The position numbers were made by a program, and so were the translations under genes. A stretch of 64,000 bases of DNA, taken from NCBI GenBank assembly GCA_022393335.1, contig JAJEKB010001328.1:25756-89755 (forward strand), read 5' to 3'. Position 1 is the stretch's first letter; each line of letters opens with the position of its first letter. Origin of the DNA: Macrotrachela quadricornifera (lineage: Eukaryota > Rotifera > Eurotatoria > Philodinida > Philodinidae). The notes beneath the pieces are model-generated. The model was not told where the DNA came from. It saw nothing but the letters and a program-made list of their open reading frames with translations, and made no database searches. Shown one piece after another: positions 24,551 to 35,582 of this stretch.

Positions 24551-26863
24551 ATGGATGGACAAAAATTAAAAAAAGACATTCCTACAACATCAAAAACTTC
24601 TGGTTTGACTGCATTCACAGCTAACAGTACTATCAATCCCCGTAAGCGAATTCTTCAAAATTATTTATTGATCTGGCTCGATGCTGCTATTGATCAATCA
24701 AACAAAGATTACCAAAATGCATTCGAACAATTCAAAAACGTTGCGAACGACGTCAATGTGTTTACTGAAAGAGATAAATGCATCGATTTTCTTACTGAAA
24801 TCGATGATATCAGAGCCTTCTTAATAGTAGAAGATACAATTGGTCAACAAATATTACCTCTTATCCATAATATTCCTCAATTAGATGGTGTTTACGTATC
24901 CTGTAGTAATAAAAATTTACATGAGCAATGGGTCAAACAATGGATTAAGGTTAAAGGTGTATATGCATCAATTACGCCTATTAGTGAAGCATTGCAAATG
25001 GCTGTTAAACAATGTGAACAAGATTTGATTCCTGTAAGTTTTGTTACAGTGAATGAAGCGGCTTCCAATCAAGATTTAAATCAATTGGAGCTCAACTTTA
25101 TGTACACTCAAATACTCAAGGATATTCTCCTTGAAATGGAATATGATCAACAATCTATCAAGGATTTCGTCTCTTACTGCCAAAAAGGCGACTATGGATC
25201 TTCAATCAATATTACTATATTTGAGAACGAATATCATGCGCATTCACCAATTTGGTGGTATACTTTCCCATCTTTCATCTATTCTATGCTCAACAGTGCT
25301 CTGCGTCTGTTGGAGACAGATACCATCATTAATATCGGCTTCTTTATTCATGATCTTCATCAACAAATAAAACAATTACATCAACAACAGATGTGTGACT
25401 ACAATGGACAGTCTCTTAGAGTTTATCGAGGACAGAGTCTATCGAACAGTGATTTCAAGAAACTTTGTAAAACAAAAGGTAACCTGATGTCTTTCAATAA
25501 CTTTCTATCGACCAGTACAAACCGAGAAGTTTCCGTTCGGTTCGCCAATGGTGCCTTAACAACAATCGATATGGTTGGCATTCTCTTTGAAATGTCTATT
25601 GATCCTACTATCTCATCCGCACCTTTCGCGGCCATCGAAGACTTCAGTTACTGCAGGACGGAAGAAGAAATCCTTTTCTCTATGCATACTGTTTTCCGTA
25701 TTGGTGAAATTAAACAAATCGACAAGAACAAGCCACTTTATCAAGTCGAATTGGCACTAACATCAGATGATGATGAACAACTTCGAACACTCACGAAGCA
25801 TATACAAGAAGCAGCAGGCGGGTCAGGATGGGAACGAATAGGCAGGTTGTTGCTTGATTTGAAAAAGTTAGATAAAGCTGAAGAGCTCTACATCTTATTA
25901 CTCGACCAGACATCCGATGAGAATGATAGAGCACTTTATTATAATAATCTTGTGAATGTTAAAAATAATCAAGGTGACTATGACAACGCCATCTGGTATT
26001 ATGAAAGAGGATTTGAAATCGTTCAAAAAACTCCTCCTGCAAATCATCCGTTATTGGCTATTTACTACAGCAACATCGCTGAGGTGTATAGAAACATGGG
26101 AGAGTATTCTAAAGCACTTTCGTTTTACGAAAAAGCACTTGAAATCAAACAAAAAACTCTTCCTGCAAATCATCCTTCATTGGCTACTTTCCACAACAAC
26201 ATCGCTGGAGTGTATTACAACACGGGAGAGTATTCTAAAGCACTTTTGTTTCTCGAAAAAGCACTTGAAATCAAACAAAAAACTGTTCCCGCAAATCATC
26301 CTGATTTGACTATTTACTACAACAACGTCGCTGTGATGTATTACAACACGGGAGAGTATTCTAAAGCACTTTTGTTTTACGAAAAAGCACTTGAAATGCG
26401 ACAAAAAACTCTTCCTGAAAATCATCCTGATTTGGCTTTGACCTACAACAACATCGGTAATATGTATGATGAAATGGGTGAATACTCAAAAGCACTTTCG
26501 TTTCACAAAAAAGCACTTGAAATGCGACAAAAATCTCTTCCTTCAAATCATCCTTTATTGGCTACTTTCTACAACAACATCGGTTTGGTGTATAAAAACA
26601 TGGGAGAGTATTCTAAAGCACTTTTGTTTTACGAAAAAGCACTTGAAATCAAACAAAAAACTCTTCCTGCAAATCATCCTTTATTGGCTACTTCCTACAA
26701 CAACCTTGCTGGAGTGTATGACAACATGGGAGAGTATTCTAAAGCACTTTCGTTTTACGAAAAGTCACTTGAAATGCTACAAAAAAATCTTCCTGCAAAT
26801 CATCCTTCATTGGCTCAGTCCTACAACAACATCACTTGGGTGTATAGAAGTATGGACAATTAA
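24551..26863 (+). CDS. ADP-ribosyltransferase domain fused to kinesin-light-chain-type TPR repeats; last repeat truncated
   Basis: A single-exon frame of 770 residues. An N-terminal region of about 280 residues of unknown function precedes an R-S-E class ADP-ribosyltransferase fold: Arg293 in VYRGQS, the Ser-Thr-Ser motif at 320-322 in NNFLSTSTN, and Glu371/Glu373 in RTEEEILF. Enzymes of this class move ADP-ribose from NAD+ to a protein side chain, usually arginine. From about residue 455 there are seven 42-residue TPR repeats (YNNI..VY.NMGEYSKAL.FYEKALE), a protein-protein binding solenoid. No signal peptide is seen, so it is likely intracellular. The TAA at 26861-26863 falls where the repeats have a Tyr-type codon. 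In the same frame TPR-like codons (SKALSLYERVL..) continue for 39 codons to TGA at 26981, followed by AATAAA at 26998. The last repeat is therefore cut short by a recent nonsense change. The catalytic triad is intact. Confidence 0.85.
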   Translation: MDGQKLKKDIPTTSKTSGLTAFTANSTINPRKRILQNYLLIWLDAAIDQSNKDYQNAFEQFKNVANDVNVFTERDKCIDFLTEIDDIRAFLIVEDTIGQQILPLIHNIPQLDGVYVSCSNKNLHEQWVKQWIKVKGVYASITPISEALQMAVKQCEQDLIPVSFVTVNEAASNQDLNQLELNFMYTQILKDILLEMEYDQQSIKDFVSYCQKGDYGSSINITIFENEYHAHSPIWWYTFPSFIYSMLNSALRLLETDTIINIGFFIHDLHQQIKQLHQQQMCDYNGQSLRVYRGQSLSNSDFKKLCKTKGNLMSFNNFLSTSTNREVSVRFANGALTTIDMVGILFEMSIDPTISSAPFAAIEDFSYCRTEEEILFSMHTVFRIGEIKQIDKNKPLYQVELALTSDDDEQLRTLTKHIQEAAGGSGWERIGRLLLDLKKLDKAEELYILLLDQTSDENDRALYYNNLVNVKNNQGDYDNAIWYYERGFEIVQKTPPANHPLLAIYYSNIAEVYRNMGEYSKALSFYEKALEIKQKTLPANHPSLATFHNNIAGVYYNTGEYSKALLFLEKALEIKQKTVPANHPDLTIYYNNVAVMYYNTGEYSKALLFYEKALEMRQKTLPENHPDLALTYNNIGNMYDEMGEYSKALSFHKKALEMRQKSLPSNHPLLATFYNNIGLVYKNMGEYSKALLFYEKALEIKQKTLPANHPLLATSYNNLAGVYDNMGEYSKALSFYEKSLEMLQKNLPANHPSLAQSYNNITWVYRSMDN
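25930..26860 (+). repeat. 126 bp coding tandem repeats (TPR units)
   Basis: Seven full units and one partial unit of 126 bp (42 codons) occur within the ART-TPR gene. Adjacent units share long near-identical stretches such as GGAGAGTATTCTAAAGCACT, more alike than protein selection alone needs, which points to recent unit duplication or gene conversion. Other open frames on both strands here are shadows of this repeat. Confidence 0.85.
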
Positions 26864-26997
26864 TCAAAAGCACTCTCGTTGTATGAACGTGTCCTTAGCA
26901 TTTGGCAAAGTTCATTACCCCCAAATCATCCAAATCTTAAACGTGTACGTGAGAATGTAGAATTTGTAAAAAACAAATTGTGAAATGTTATTTGATA

Positions 26998-27003
26998 AAT
27001 AAA
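26998..27003 (+). terminator. Polyadenylation signal of the ART-TPR gene
   Basis: AATAAA lies 14 bp after the TGA at 26981-26983 that ends the extended frame. Its position suits the longer original frame rather than the shorter present one. Confidence 0.5.
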
Positions 27004-27391
27004 GAAAAATTGCTGTCACTTAATTGAATCGCCTGCTTCTTTTCACTCTTTCTCGCATGCGGCTGCAGAGAAACTCTGCAATAATTGAAACACAATGCAC
27101 ACAACCGACCGATAACGCAATACATGTACATACGCACATATATTACAGGCCTTCACAGATAATTTTGCATTTCACTTATTAGGAGAACTTTTCTGCATTA
27201 TTAAAGTAATAATCACATTGGAGCGCAAACCTAATAAACGTCCTCGTAGAACACATATTTCGGAGATAAATTTAAAAGGAAAAAATAAAGAAAATGAATT
27301 TGCCTTTAATTGTGCTGAATTTACTTGACCTGATTGTTAGTGATGATTGAATAGGGCTTTGAGTGATAAAGCAATAAAAGAGTTGTATGTA

Positions 27392-28701
27392 CTTAGGTCT
27401 ATCCAAAAGTTCCCAGATTGCTATTGGCAATTTTTTAAACCAATTAGCATTGAAGTGTTATTTGCATGGATAAACAGTGGAGGGCTTTGTCTATAATTAT
27501 AGATATAGTAAATCTATTTCGGACTTAGTTACAATATTTTTTTCGATGAACTTCAATTTGAACTAAAAAAAAATTTTCAAACATGAATAATGAATACAAT
27601 CGGTATTATATAAAAATGCGAACCATTTTGGGGATAAATCCAAAGACAATTCACGAAGAATTTGTAACAGCTTTGGGACCCAAGGCTCCATCATATCCAA
27701 CAATTGCGGAGTGGGCAAAGCGTTTCCATGAAGGAAGAGAAGATGTCAATGATGATCCTCGATCTGGTCGTCCGGTTTCCGAACTTACAGATAAAAATAT
27801 TGAAGAAGTACGACAGGTTATCAACAATGATCCACATTCAACTTATGATGATATTATAGCTGAAACATCTCTCTCTTATGGTACAATAGCACGAATTATC
27901 CACGATTATCTTAAGATGAAAAAAATTACATCGCGTTGGGTGCCCCATCAACTTACAGATGAACATATGCAACAACGTGTTAAACTTTGTCGTGAAAATT
28001 TGGCGAAATTTCGTAATGATTCCTGGCGATTATGTGATATTATAACTGGTGATGAGACGTGGATTTACCATAGGCAGATTGGTCGAAAGTCAACCAACGC
28101 AAGCTGGGTTAGTGAAGGTGAATCACCAACAACTATTGTTCGTCGAAGTAAATTTGAACTAAAAAATTTATTTTGCATATTCTTTAAATCAAATGGTTCT
28201 GTTCTTATACATGCTGTTGATAAAGGCAAGACTATAGATCACAACTATTATATTGAAAATTGTCTCAAGCCTATTGTTAAAGAAATATGGAAACAAAGAA
28301 AGTCAAATGGTACAAAAGGTATAAAATTGCTTCATGATAATGCTGGACCCCATCGTCATTCAGATGTTATTAATTATTTAACAGAAGAAGGTATCAATAT
28401 AATGCCACATCCACCTTATTCGCCTGACCTTGCACCATGTGATTATTGGCTAAATGATTACATCAAACGGAATTTAACTGATCAACCAGATGAAAAATCA
28501 TTGGCTCGTGCGGTTTCCAAGGTGGTAAGAAATATTCCAAAACAAGAATTCAAAAAAACTTTTGACAAATTATTAGAAAGGATGGAACTTTGTATAAAGA
28601 ATCATGGTGACTATTTTGAACATTTAATAAAATAAAACTTGAACTTTCTCTTTGTCTTCATATTTTTTTTTTAAATCTGGGAACTTTTGGATAGACCTAA
28701 G
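27392..28701 (+). mobile_element. Intact mariner (Tc1/mariner) transposon, 1,310 bp
   Basis: Both ends carry a perfect 28 bp inverted repeat beginning CTTAGGTCTATCCAAAAG (27392-27419 and 28674-28701). TA target-site duplications sit at 27390-27391 and 28702-28703. The element holds one uninterrupted transposase frame, and its ends show no divergence, which suggests recent insertion. It interrupts a DDE_1 transposase relic. The F-box gene holds a decayed relative of the same family. Confidence 0.92.
27583..28635 (+). CDS. Mariner transposase, full length (DD34D)
   Basis: 350 residues, the usual length for mariner. The N-terminal paired helix-turn-helix (about 10-110) contains SYPTIAEWAKRFHEGREDV, the DDPRSGRP linker and a second HTH with TYDDIIAETSLSYGTIARI. 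The catalytic core has TGDETWIYH (first Asp), LLHDNAGPH (second Asp) and PPYSPDLAPCDYW (third Asp). Exactly 34 residues lie between the second and third Asp, the DD34D signature of mariner proper. The family enzyme binds its inverted repeats and moves the element by cut and paste into TA. The ATG at 27583 is the first in frame. No stop or frameshift is visible, so the protein may be functional. Confidence 0.93.
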   Translation: MNNEYNRYYIKMRTILGINPKTIHEEFVTALGPKAPSYPTIAEWAKRFHEGREDVNDDPRSGRPVSELTDKNIEEVRQVINNDPHSTYDDIIAETSLSYGTIARIIHDYLKMKKITSRWVPHQLTDEHMQQRVKLCRENLAKFRNDSWRLCDIITGDETWIYHRQIGRKSTNASWVSEGESPTTIVRRSKFELKNLFCIFFKSNGSVLIHAVDKGKTIDHNYYIENCLKPIVKEIWKQRKSNGTKGIKLLHDNAGPHRHSDVINYLTEEGINIMPHPPYSPDLAPCDYWLNDYIKRNLTDQPDEKSLARAVSKVVRNIPKQEFKKTFDKLLERMELCIKNHGDYFEHLIK

Positions 28702-29403
28702 TATACGATTCAACCGACAATAAATATGAATGGTAAACTCCTCGATCCCGTCTATATATGTCTCAAAGAAGCAAATGGTCGAATGAGTGAGAATATCAAA
28801 GCAAATCTTCCACAGATGGAAAATGTTATTGTTACATGTAGCGCATCTGGAAAATTAACCACGTCACTAGTTGAGTATTGGCGCGATAAGTGTCTCATTC
28901 CTTCGCTACTTTCACAACCGACATTGCTTCTCTCTGATAGCTGGTCTGGACATGGAGATAGAAAAGGTATCTGTGAGTCAATTAAAATATTCACACGATT
29001 AGAGGTTCCATCGAAAACAACTTCGATAATTCAGCCTCTGGATGTGTTTTTTAACAGGCGATGGAAAGTAATTGTGCGTAAGGTTTACGAACGCGTTCTT
29101 CTTGATGAAATAGATATTCATCTTGCGCAAAGGAATAATGTCATCCGTTTACAATCTATTATTCATAATCAACTTTCATCCCCTGTTTTCTCACCTATGA
29201 TACGCTACGCATGGTTCAAAAGTGGCTATACTAATGTTGATCCTCAACCTTTTCAAACAATCACACAAGTGTGTTTCCAATTCAAACAGGATCACTGTGG
29301 CATACCTTCATGCGATCAATACACGTTTATTAGATGTAGTCATTGCAGCAAAATATTATGTTTTCAAGATTTTTTTGTTAATTATCATACTCATGGTATC
29401 TGA
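28702..29403 (+). pseudogene. DDE_1 (pogo/Tigger-like) transposase fragment
   Basis: After the mariner end, a frame of about 233 residues matches the C-terminal half of DDE superfamily transposases (Pfam DDE_1). It has YTIQPTINMNGKLLDPVYI, LLLSDSWSGH with the second catalytic Asp, and VPSKTTSIIQPLDVFF with the third acidic residue. A Cys/His-rich tail (CSHCSKILCFQDFF) ends it. The N-terminal DNA-binding domain and first catalytic Asp are missing. Upstream of the mariner (26984-27390) I see no clean continuation, and the joined reading frame contains a stop, so the locus was already decayed when the mariner inserted. The frame's apparent start lies in the mariner terminus and is not a true start. 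Confidence 0.7.
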
Positions 29404-29930
29404 CTGATCTAAACGTGTGCTACGTTTCTATAGCTTTTGCTTCACATTATTTTTTTCCCTATGATACTCGTACATACATGCAAGAAAATAAAAGCAATGC
29501 TTATTTACAAATCTTTATGTTCCAAATTATTGAAAAGAGAAGATATGAAAACAGTTTATAATTATTCAAATGAACCTTTCTTATTCGTCGGCGACGTAAG
29601 AGTAGCTATATAACTAGAAAAAATGTTGTAAATTTTTTTTCTCAAATCCTTATCTATTTTCAATTGATCCTTTTAAAAGATTAAAACGGGTGGTTCTGAT
29701 ATATATAAGAAAAATACAAAACTAGTACTTTTTTTTATATGAAAAAACTAAAAATTAGCGGTAAAAGTGGGAATTCTGCTTATAACTTAAAAAATTCATA
29801 ACTCTTCCTAGAAGCAACTTCCGCACGAACCAAGCTAGGATATATCATATCTAGCTATGCCCTATCGAACCATGAAACCCCCAGTCGAAAAGCTTTTTAG
29901 CACCTCGGGTGGTTCCCTCGTGAGATAGGC
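29404..29930. other. Non-coding; carries a single MITE-like terminus
   Basis: No gene is seen. The segment 29830-29925 (AAAAGCTTTTTAGCACCTCG then GGTTCCCTCGTGAG) resembles one terminus of the MITE at 23348-23972, and no partner arm was found. Confidence 0.4.
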
Positions 29931-32690
29931 TTGAAAGTTATTGAAATATCCTTGAAAAAATGCAAATATGATTTTATAATTTAATCACTGATTGAATAAT
30001 AAGAAAAGATTGACTTACTTTTGAAGGAGGTTTAAGAAGTGCATATGGTGATTCAATTTCTTTAAGTTGTATCATATGAAGATCATCTGGTTGATTAAGA
30101 CAAGAAATAACTTGAAATTGTCGTTCAGGTGGAGGAAGAATTTCATCTTCATTTTTTATAAACCGAATGATTCTGGATATCTTTTCCGCTTATACATTCG
30201 ATAGTAAAAAGAGTTCTTGTTCCTGTAGTACCCAAAAATTGTTTATTTTTCAATACCTTCATGTTTGATGTACATGAACTAAATCCCCAACAAATAATTT
30301 CTTCTGCTTCAGTATAACTTTTTGTCAAATCACGTTTAATCCCATGATGAGCAAAACGATTTCGTGTTGGTAGATGTGCAAATGCAGTTAAAATGAGTTT
30401 TAGGAATAAAAACCATGGAATTAATTTTTTTCGATTTTTAGAACGAAAAGTTGCATTTAATACATAATAAAGACATTCTTCTTGTGGTTCCCATTCCATC
30501 GAATAAAGCATTATTGAACCTAATTCATCTATCAAAAGATTAACTATTAGTTCAACAGCTTCTTCGATTGTGACAAGTGGTTTTCTTTCACAATCTTGAA
30601 TGGACATTAACATTCGACGAGGTTCATTAACAAAATCTGAAATTCGTTGATTATCTCGTAAATCATCATTATCAATATATTTTGAAGCCATTTATTAATA
30701 TCGAAATTGAAATTGATTATATTAAACATTAACTTTTGTCTATATTGTAATTATAATTTAAGCAAAGACTTTAATGTCAGAATTTTCAAAGAGAAGTCAA
30801 AGATGCATTTTTATTTGAAATATAATTTATAGGTTATATAAAAATTTTCTATTATTGAGGTAAAAAATAAAATGTTGCTTCAATTAACGTTTATAATTCA
30901 GGTAAGGTGTTTTCTATAAGTATGAGTAGATGTCTAATCTGAGTAGAAGAAAATGATAAAATTTTTCAAATTTCATTTACAAGTATAGCAGGAAAACGAA
31001 AAATTTATCCTAGATGAACGTGTATCAATGAGATTAAAAGGTATCTTACTGATTGTAGGAAATATTATATAATTCTTTGACAAGCTTTCAGAATACTGAC
31101 ACATCAAAGTATACTTTAAGATAAAAATAAGCTTTGCAAAAAAAGTGTTTGATATATGATCGACTAAAATGCCGAATCCTGTAGAGAGGGTGCAGAAGTG
31201 TTGGATGAATGCAATTTTATTATCCAAAATATCTACAGACTGCAATGGGAGCAAGTACGAGTAACTTCAAGTTTTTTGCTGATACAATTCACAGTAGTTT
31301 TAATTAGTTGTGAAGATGAGAAAATAATTAAATGATTTTTTTGACTTTTCTACATCTAAATGTAGCAATTTAATTTCGAAAATACTGTATTTTCTATACC
31401 AATAAAATATTAATAATCAATCTCTATTAGATGTATAGACCTTACAAATCATTCACTATACAATTTCAGTGCTAAATGAACTTACAATTACTATAAAAGG
31501 TTGGCATTTATTATTTCTTAAAGACGAATATTTATTCAATGCCTATAGCGCCTTATCTACTCTACATTTGATTTATAAAAGAAAAGATCCGTTACGCAGG
31601 CAAAAGTACTTTTATACAGATGAATATTTGAGGTGAGAACGTCTTTTTTGTTGCACACTTCATCAAAAGTTTCTAATTCTCGACCACTACAATACAATCA
31701 TTATTTTTAAATACAATAATAAACTTCGATAAAACTTATGTTTTGCTCTCCTAACGTAATTTGACAAAGGATTTCATTTGATTTACACCATTTTGGTGTC
31801 GTTAGTTATTTTAACAGAATAGATATTTCTTGAGTTATAATTATAATTTAGATAAAAGTTTATTTTTGATCTGTTTTTTGTTCACTCTAGTTCAAGATAA
31901 AGTTCATCGATGTAAATCTTTTGTCTTCTGATTAAATTCACTCTATGCATCATCTATTGTTTTTTGTTAAGTTAAGTTTTGAAAGCTACTAGCAATTAAA
32001 TACGCATGTACAAAAAACTGTATAATATCAGCATGAACGATCATTTTGTATAAAAAGTAATCGTTGCGTTTTCTGTTAAGATTTTCCAAAGTGAAGTGTA
32101 ATAGACAGCTCACAATTGCTCATTCATGGCTCGAGCAAATCTTACATTCGATTGGTTAAAGGCTTTCTCAGATGAAGGCTTTTATCGTAGGAAGATAAAC
32201 TCGAAATTTCCTCTTGCAAAATATATATAGCTTTTCAATAAGTGACTGAATTTCAACAATCTTATTAAAAATATTCAAAAGCTACTATCTTATTTTTCGA
32301 AAGGACATAGATGCAAAAGAAGGCAAACTGATTTATTGATATATTTCTTGGTCAATCCAATTGAATCGTACATTAACTAGAAGAGTACACTGAAAATAGC
32401 GTTTTAATAGAATATCGACTACTAGAAGCTATCAATAAAATAATTCATTTTTGAACCATATTCCAAAAATTTTCTGGGCATACACTTCTTGTGAAGTGAT
32501 TTTGTACTTTTATAAACAATATTTAGAAGATTACCATCGCAAAAATCCAATTTCACTTTAAGCTAAAATCATATTTGGATTTCGATCCTTTTTTTATCGT
32601 AAAATTTCTTCAAGATCTCTCCTCAAAAACTACTGAGGGACGATCTCATTGAAAATTCTGCGTTTATTGCCAGGATATTTGCTATTCTGC
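29930..32690. repeat. Segmental duplication, copy 1
   Basis: Collinear with 47495-52845 in the same orientation. Shared landmarks include the ART gene and its donor site, ATGAGTAGATGTCTAATCTG (30923 and 48588), AGATCCGTTACGCAGGCAAA (31586 and 49244) and AATAGACAGCTCACAA (32100 and 51949). This copy lacks the 2.2 kb and about 270 bp insertions found in copy 2. Outside the ART exon I see no convincing gene. Confidence 0.85.
30019..30691 (-). pseudogene. ADP-ribosyltransferase pseudogene (copy 1 of duplicated pair)
   Basis: It begins MASKYIDNDD like its partner at 47586-48326 and ends at the same GTAAGT donor (exon end 30019). Three lesions are visible. First, about 23 codons are missing between the N-terminal part and the GSIMLYSMEW block. 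Second, the catalytic arginine position reads HHG instead of YRG (codon at 30346-30344). Third, an extra base in an A-run (T-run 30152-30157 on the plus strand) shifts the frame just before the Glu-x-Glu catalytic loop, which is still readable in another frame. Loss of NAD-binding Arg plus the frameshift make it inactive. The downstream exon was not found. Confidence 0.8.
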
Positions 32691-33557
32691 CATCTTATAA
32701 CTTCAAAGAATTTTCTAAAAAATATTCTTAATTATATATAACAAAGAAAACTATTTGATGAAACAATAAATAAATAATTTTTCTTTTCTCATTTCGTAGA
32801 ATAATTTTCCATATAAGTTCTGTGTTTGATTTATATAACAAGACTAAATAATAAAGATATACGTAATACACACCATTAGTATATTTTTATTGATCGTTAT
32901 TCGTCTAATTTATATATATATATATATTCTCAACGACAAAAATAAAGACATTGAAAATATTTAGTTTATTTAGAAAAAGAAAATCATATTTATTTCAATT
33001 TGATAAATTTGTCAATGTCTCTAAATCCCTACGCCATTGCATGAAAAAACACTTGAGAAAATTTATTTGATTAAAAATTGTTTATCTATTTTTAGAATTT
33101 TTTAATTATTCAATATTTTCATGTCTCTTGTTTGTGTAAAATATTATTATTTATCAGAAATCCTATAATATATTTATTTCATTAAAATTTTTTTTTAGCA
33201 TTAATTCAATATTTCATTTTGGATGATGTTTTATCGTCTATTGTATCCAGTTTATAAATAGAATTGATAAGACAATTAATTGGATGAAAATTATCATTAC
33301 TGAATAAAGCATTCTTTTTATTTAGGTAACAAAATGAAAGGAAGATTTAATTTTGAGAGTAATAAAAGAAATTGATCGAGTAAAAAAAAAGATTTTTATC
33401 AATATGAATTAATTATTTTTCATTATGAAAAAAGTCAATGATAAAGGGTGACAAAATTATTTCTAAAATAAGTTTTGTCGATTTATTTCTAAAAATATTT
33501 CTTCTAAAAAGAGTGTTCCCTATTTTCTGATCCGTAATGCAACTTTATTTTTTTATA
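32691..33557. other. Non-coding AT-rich DNA
   Basis: Nothing beyond a short (TA)n run near 32912-32928. No gene or repeat terminus seen. Confidence 0.4.
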
Positions 33558-33559
33558 TA

Positions 33560-35115
33560 CTGGTTGAACCAAAAGAATTGATATTTGTATTATGTATACT
33601 ATTAGCCTATCGCTACTTTATACTAAAATTTGAACTTTCTATATATTATCATAATCAGTTTGGATGCATCACAAAAAAAATGCCCATGAAAAATTCGAAA
33701 AAATCGAGATATTTTTCATGTATGACTATAACGTTATATAATAAAAGTTTTACCTTTTCGAGTTTAAAATATTAACATCATTAAAAATAGTATTATTTTA
33801 TGGTTCTACGTGTTATGTTCGTACAATTTATTGTTTATATATTTTTCATTTATCACGATCTGATAGATACCAGAACGCAAAAATATACTTAGATTAGAAA
33901 AATTCTTTCTTCGTCATGAATAGATAATTAAATGAAGACAATTCATTTTATTTACAATTATAGTACTTCTAAACGAAAAAGTTAGATCACTTTTGTATTA
34001 TTCATACTTTTGTAACTGCATTAAGTAGAAGATCAAAATGGTGAATAAATACATTGTCATTGACATTATTTTTATTTTTTATAAAATTTTAATATGTAAT
34101 GATTTTTTTCGATTTTTCATTGTTTTTTTTTGTGTGATGTATCTAAACTGATAATAATAATATATAGAAAATTCAAATTTTAGAATAAAGTAGAACTGGA
34201 CTAATAGTACACATTGGCTTGTCCAAATGTAACGTTGTGACATTTTTGATACCTTGGTTTCCAACTATCTCAAGAACGATAATAGCTAGAAAAATTCGTT
34301 CGAACATCATTCCACGCAGCTCATTATACTCTCTGCATGCTATAAAAATGAGTATTTTTGGTTGAAGTGCCGAGCTGCTAGAACGATTTTTTAGTCGCGT
34401 AAGGCCATAACATAAAAGGTTTCTTTTTCTTCGGTACTCTTACTTAAGCTTTAATTTTTAAGAAAGTGCCTATCTAAATAAATTAACACAAATGCAGGTT
34501 TTGAAGAGCTTTGAATGAGCTTTCGAATGTTAAAAAGATTTTTCTTAAAAATTTTAATACTTGTGAAAAAAATGGAAAAAACGAACGTAACGCTGTGACA
34601 CAGCGTTTTGTTCATCGATTTTCGGGAACTTACCATGGTCAGAATTTGTTCATTTTTACATTTGTTACGTGTTTCGATGTATTTAGCTTGGAATCCAAAA
34701 ATGAGAGTGATTCATGGAAATGGAAGCTGGCAAACTGGACCCTAAGGTAGAAAATGTACCACAATCTACAACCTGTTCTTAGCTACGAAAGTTAAATTCA
34801 AATATACCATTTTGTAGAGAATAAAATTCTGTGTCAAATGGTATATCTTTCGTCGGTTTATAATAAAATTTCTTGTTTAGATCACTGAAAATACAGTTTT
34901 TCAAAAATTTGAAACCTTATTCTCGATGAGAAAAACTGACGTTTTCTAGAAATTAATGTCAGATTCGTTATCAGCACTAAAAACTACGTCGGATAGTCTA
35001 CGTAGATCTGTTCATCTCGACAAAAATTTTTTTCAAAACTTAATCAGCAAAATGTCGCGTTACGTGGACAAGCCGACATACTACAAATATCAATTAACTC
35101 TTTTGTTTCAACCGA
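33560..35115. mobile_element. Non-autonomous DNA element with TA target duplication, about 1.56 kb
   Basis: The left end (CTGGTTGAACCAAAAGAATT) and the reverse complement of the right end (TCGGTTGAAACAAAAGAG) match, followed inward by shared TTGATATTTGTARTATGT. TA lies immediately outside both ends (33558-33559, 35116-35117). The left subterminal region recurs inverted at about 34075-34255. A near-perfect 19 bp palindrome (AACGCTGTGACACAGCGTT) lies near 34589. There is no transposase. The TA duplication suggests Tc1/mariner-type mobilisation. Confidence 0.6.
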
Positions 35116-35435
35116 TAAATAAAAAAGAATAAGGTTGTACAAGGAATTGGAACTTAATTGGTAAACATATATATTACACGCATGTATACAAAATCATACA
35201 ATACAGACGTCAATATGAAAGCAATTAAGCATATAAGAAATATATGGGGTATTTTTATTTTTTTTTCGTTCATATATGATATATGAATGAAAATTAATGA
35301 CGAACATGACCGACAAAATCACCCGCTTTGTCAATAAATAGTATCATATATAAGCGACTGAAATTTATCATTTATTTCAATAAATTAAGTAAGTCTCTTA
35401 GGATTAGATAGCGTCCTTGAAAATTTTTTTCGTTT

Positions 35436-35582
35436 TTCATTCAATTGAGTAAATTTCTTTCATATTCAATTTGCCATTGATTATTAATTAAATGACTCTT
35501 TCTGTTCCAAATGTAACAGTCATTTAATTGATAATCAGTAATAAATTGAATATGAAAGAAAATTATTCAATTGAATGAAAAA
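35436..35582. repeat. Hairpin-forming inverted repeat
   Basis: Two arms of about 67 bp around a 12 bp centre. TTTTTCATTCAATTGAGTAA at the left is mirrored by TTATTCAATTGAATGAAAAA at the right. The centre sequence (TTCTGTTCCAAATGTAACAG) occurs again in reverse complement near 35634-35654. Probably a short MITE. Confidence 0.6.

Noticed and set aside
25423..26960. Several open frames in other frames and on the minus strand within the ART-TPR gene
   Set aside because: They follow the 126 bp repeat period and have no domain of their own; they are shadows of the TPR coding sequence.
30973..31254. 93-codon minus-strand frame in copy 1 of the duplication
   Set aside because: The corresponding region of copy 2 has stops and indels without frame conservation, so it is probably non-coding.
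33578..34264. Two similar 60-codon frames on opposite strands
   Set aside because: They are explained by the inverted subterminal copy inside the 33560-35115 element, not by paired genes.
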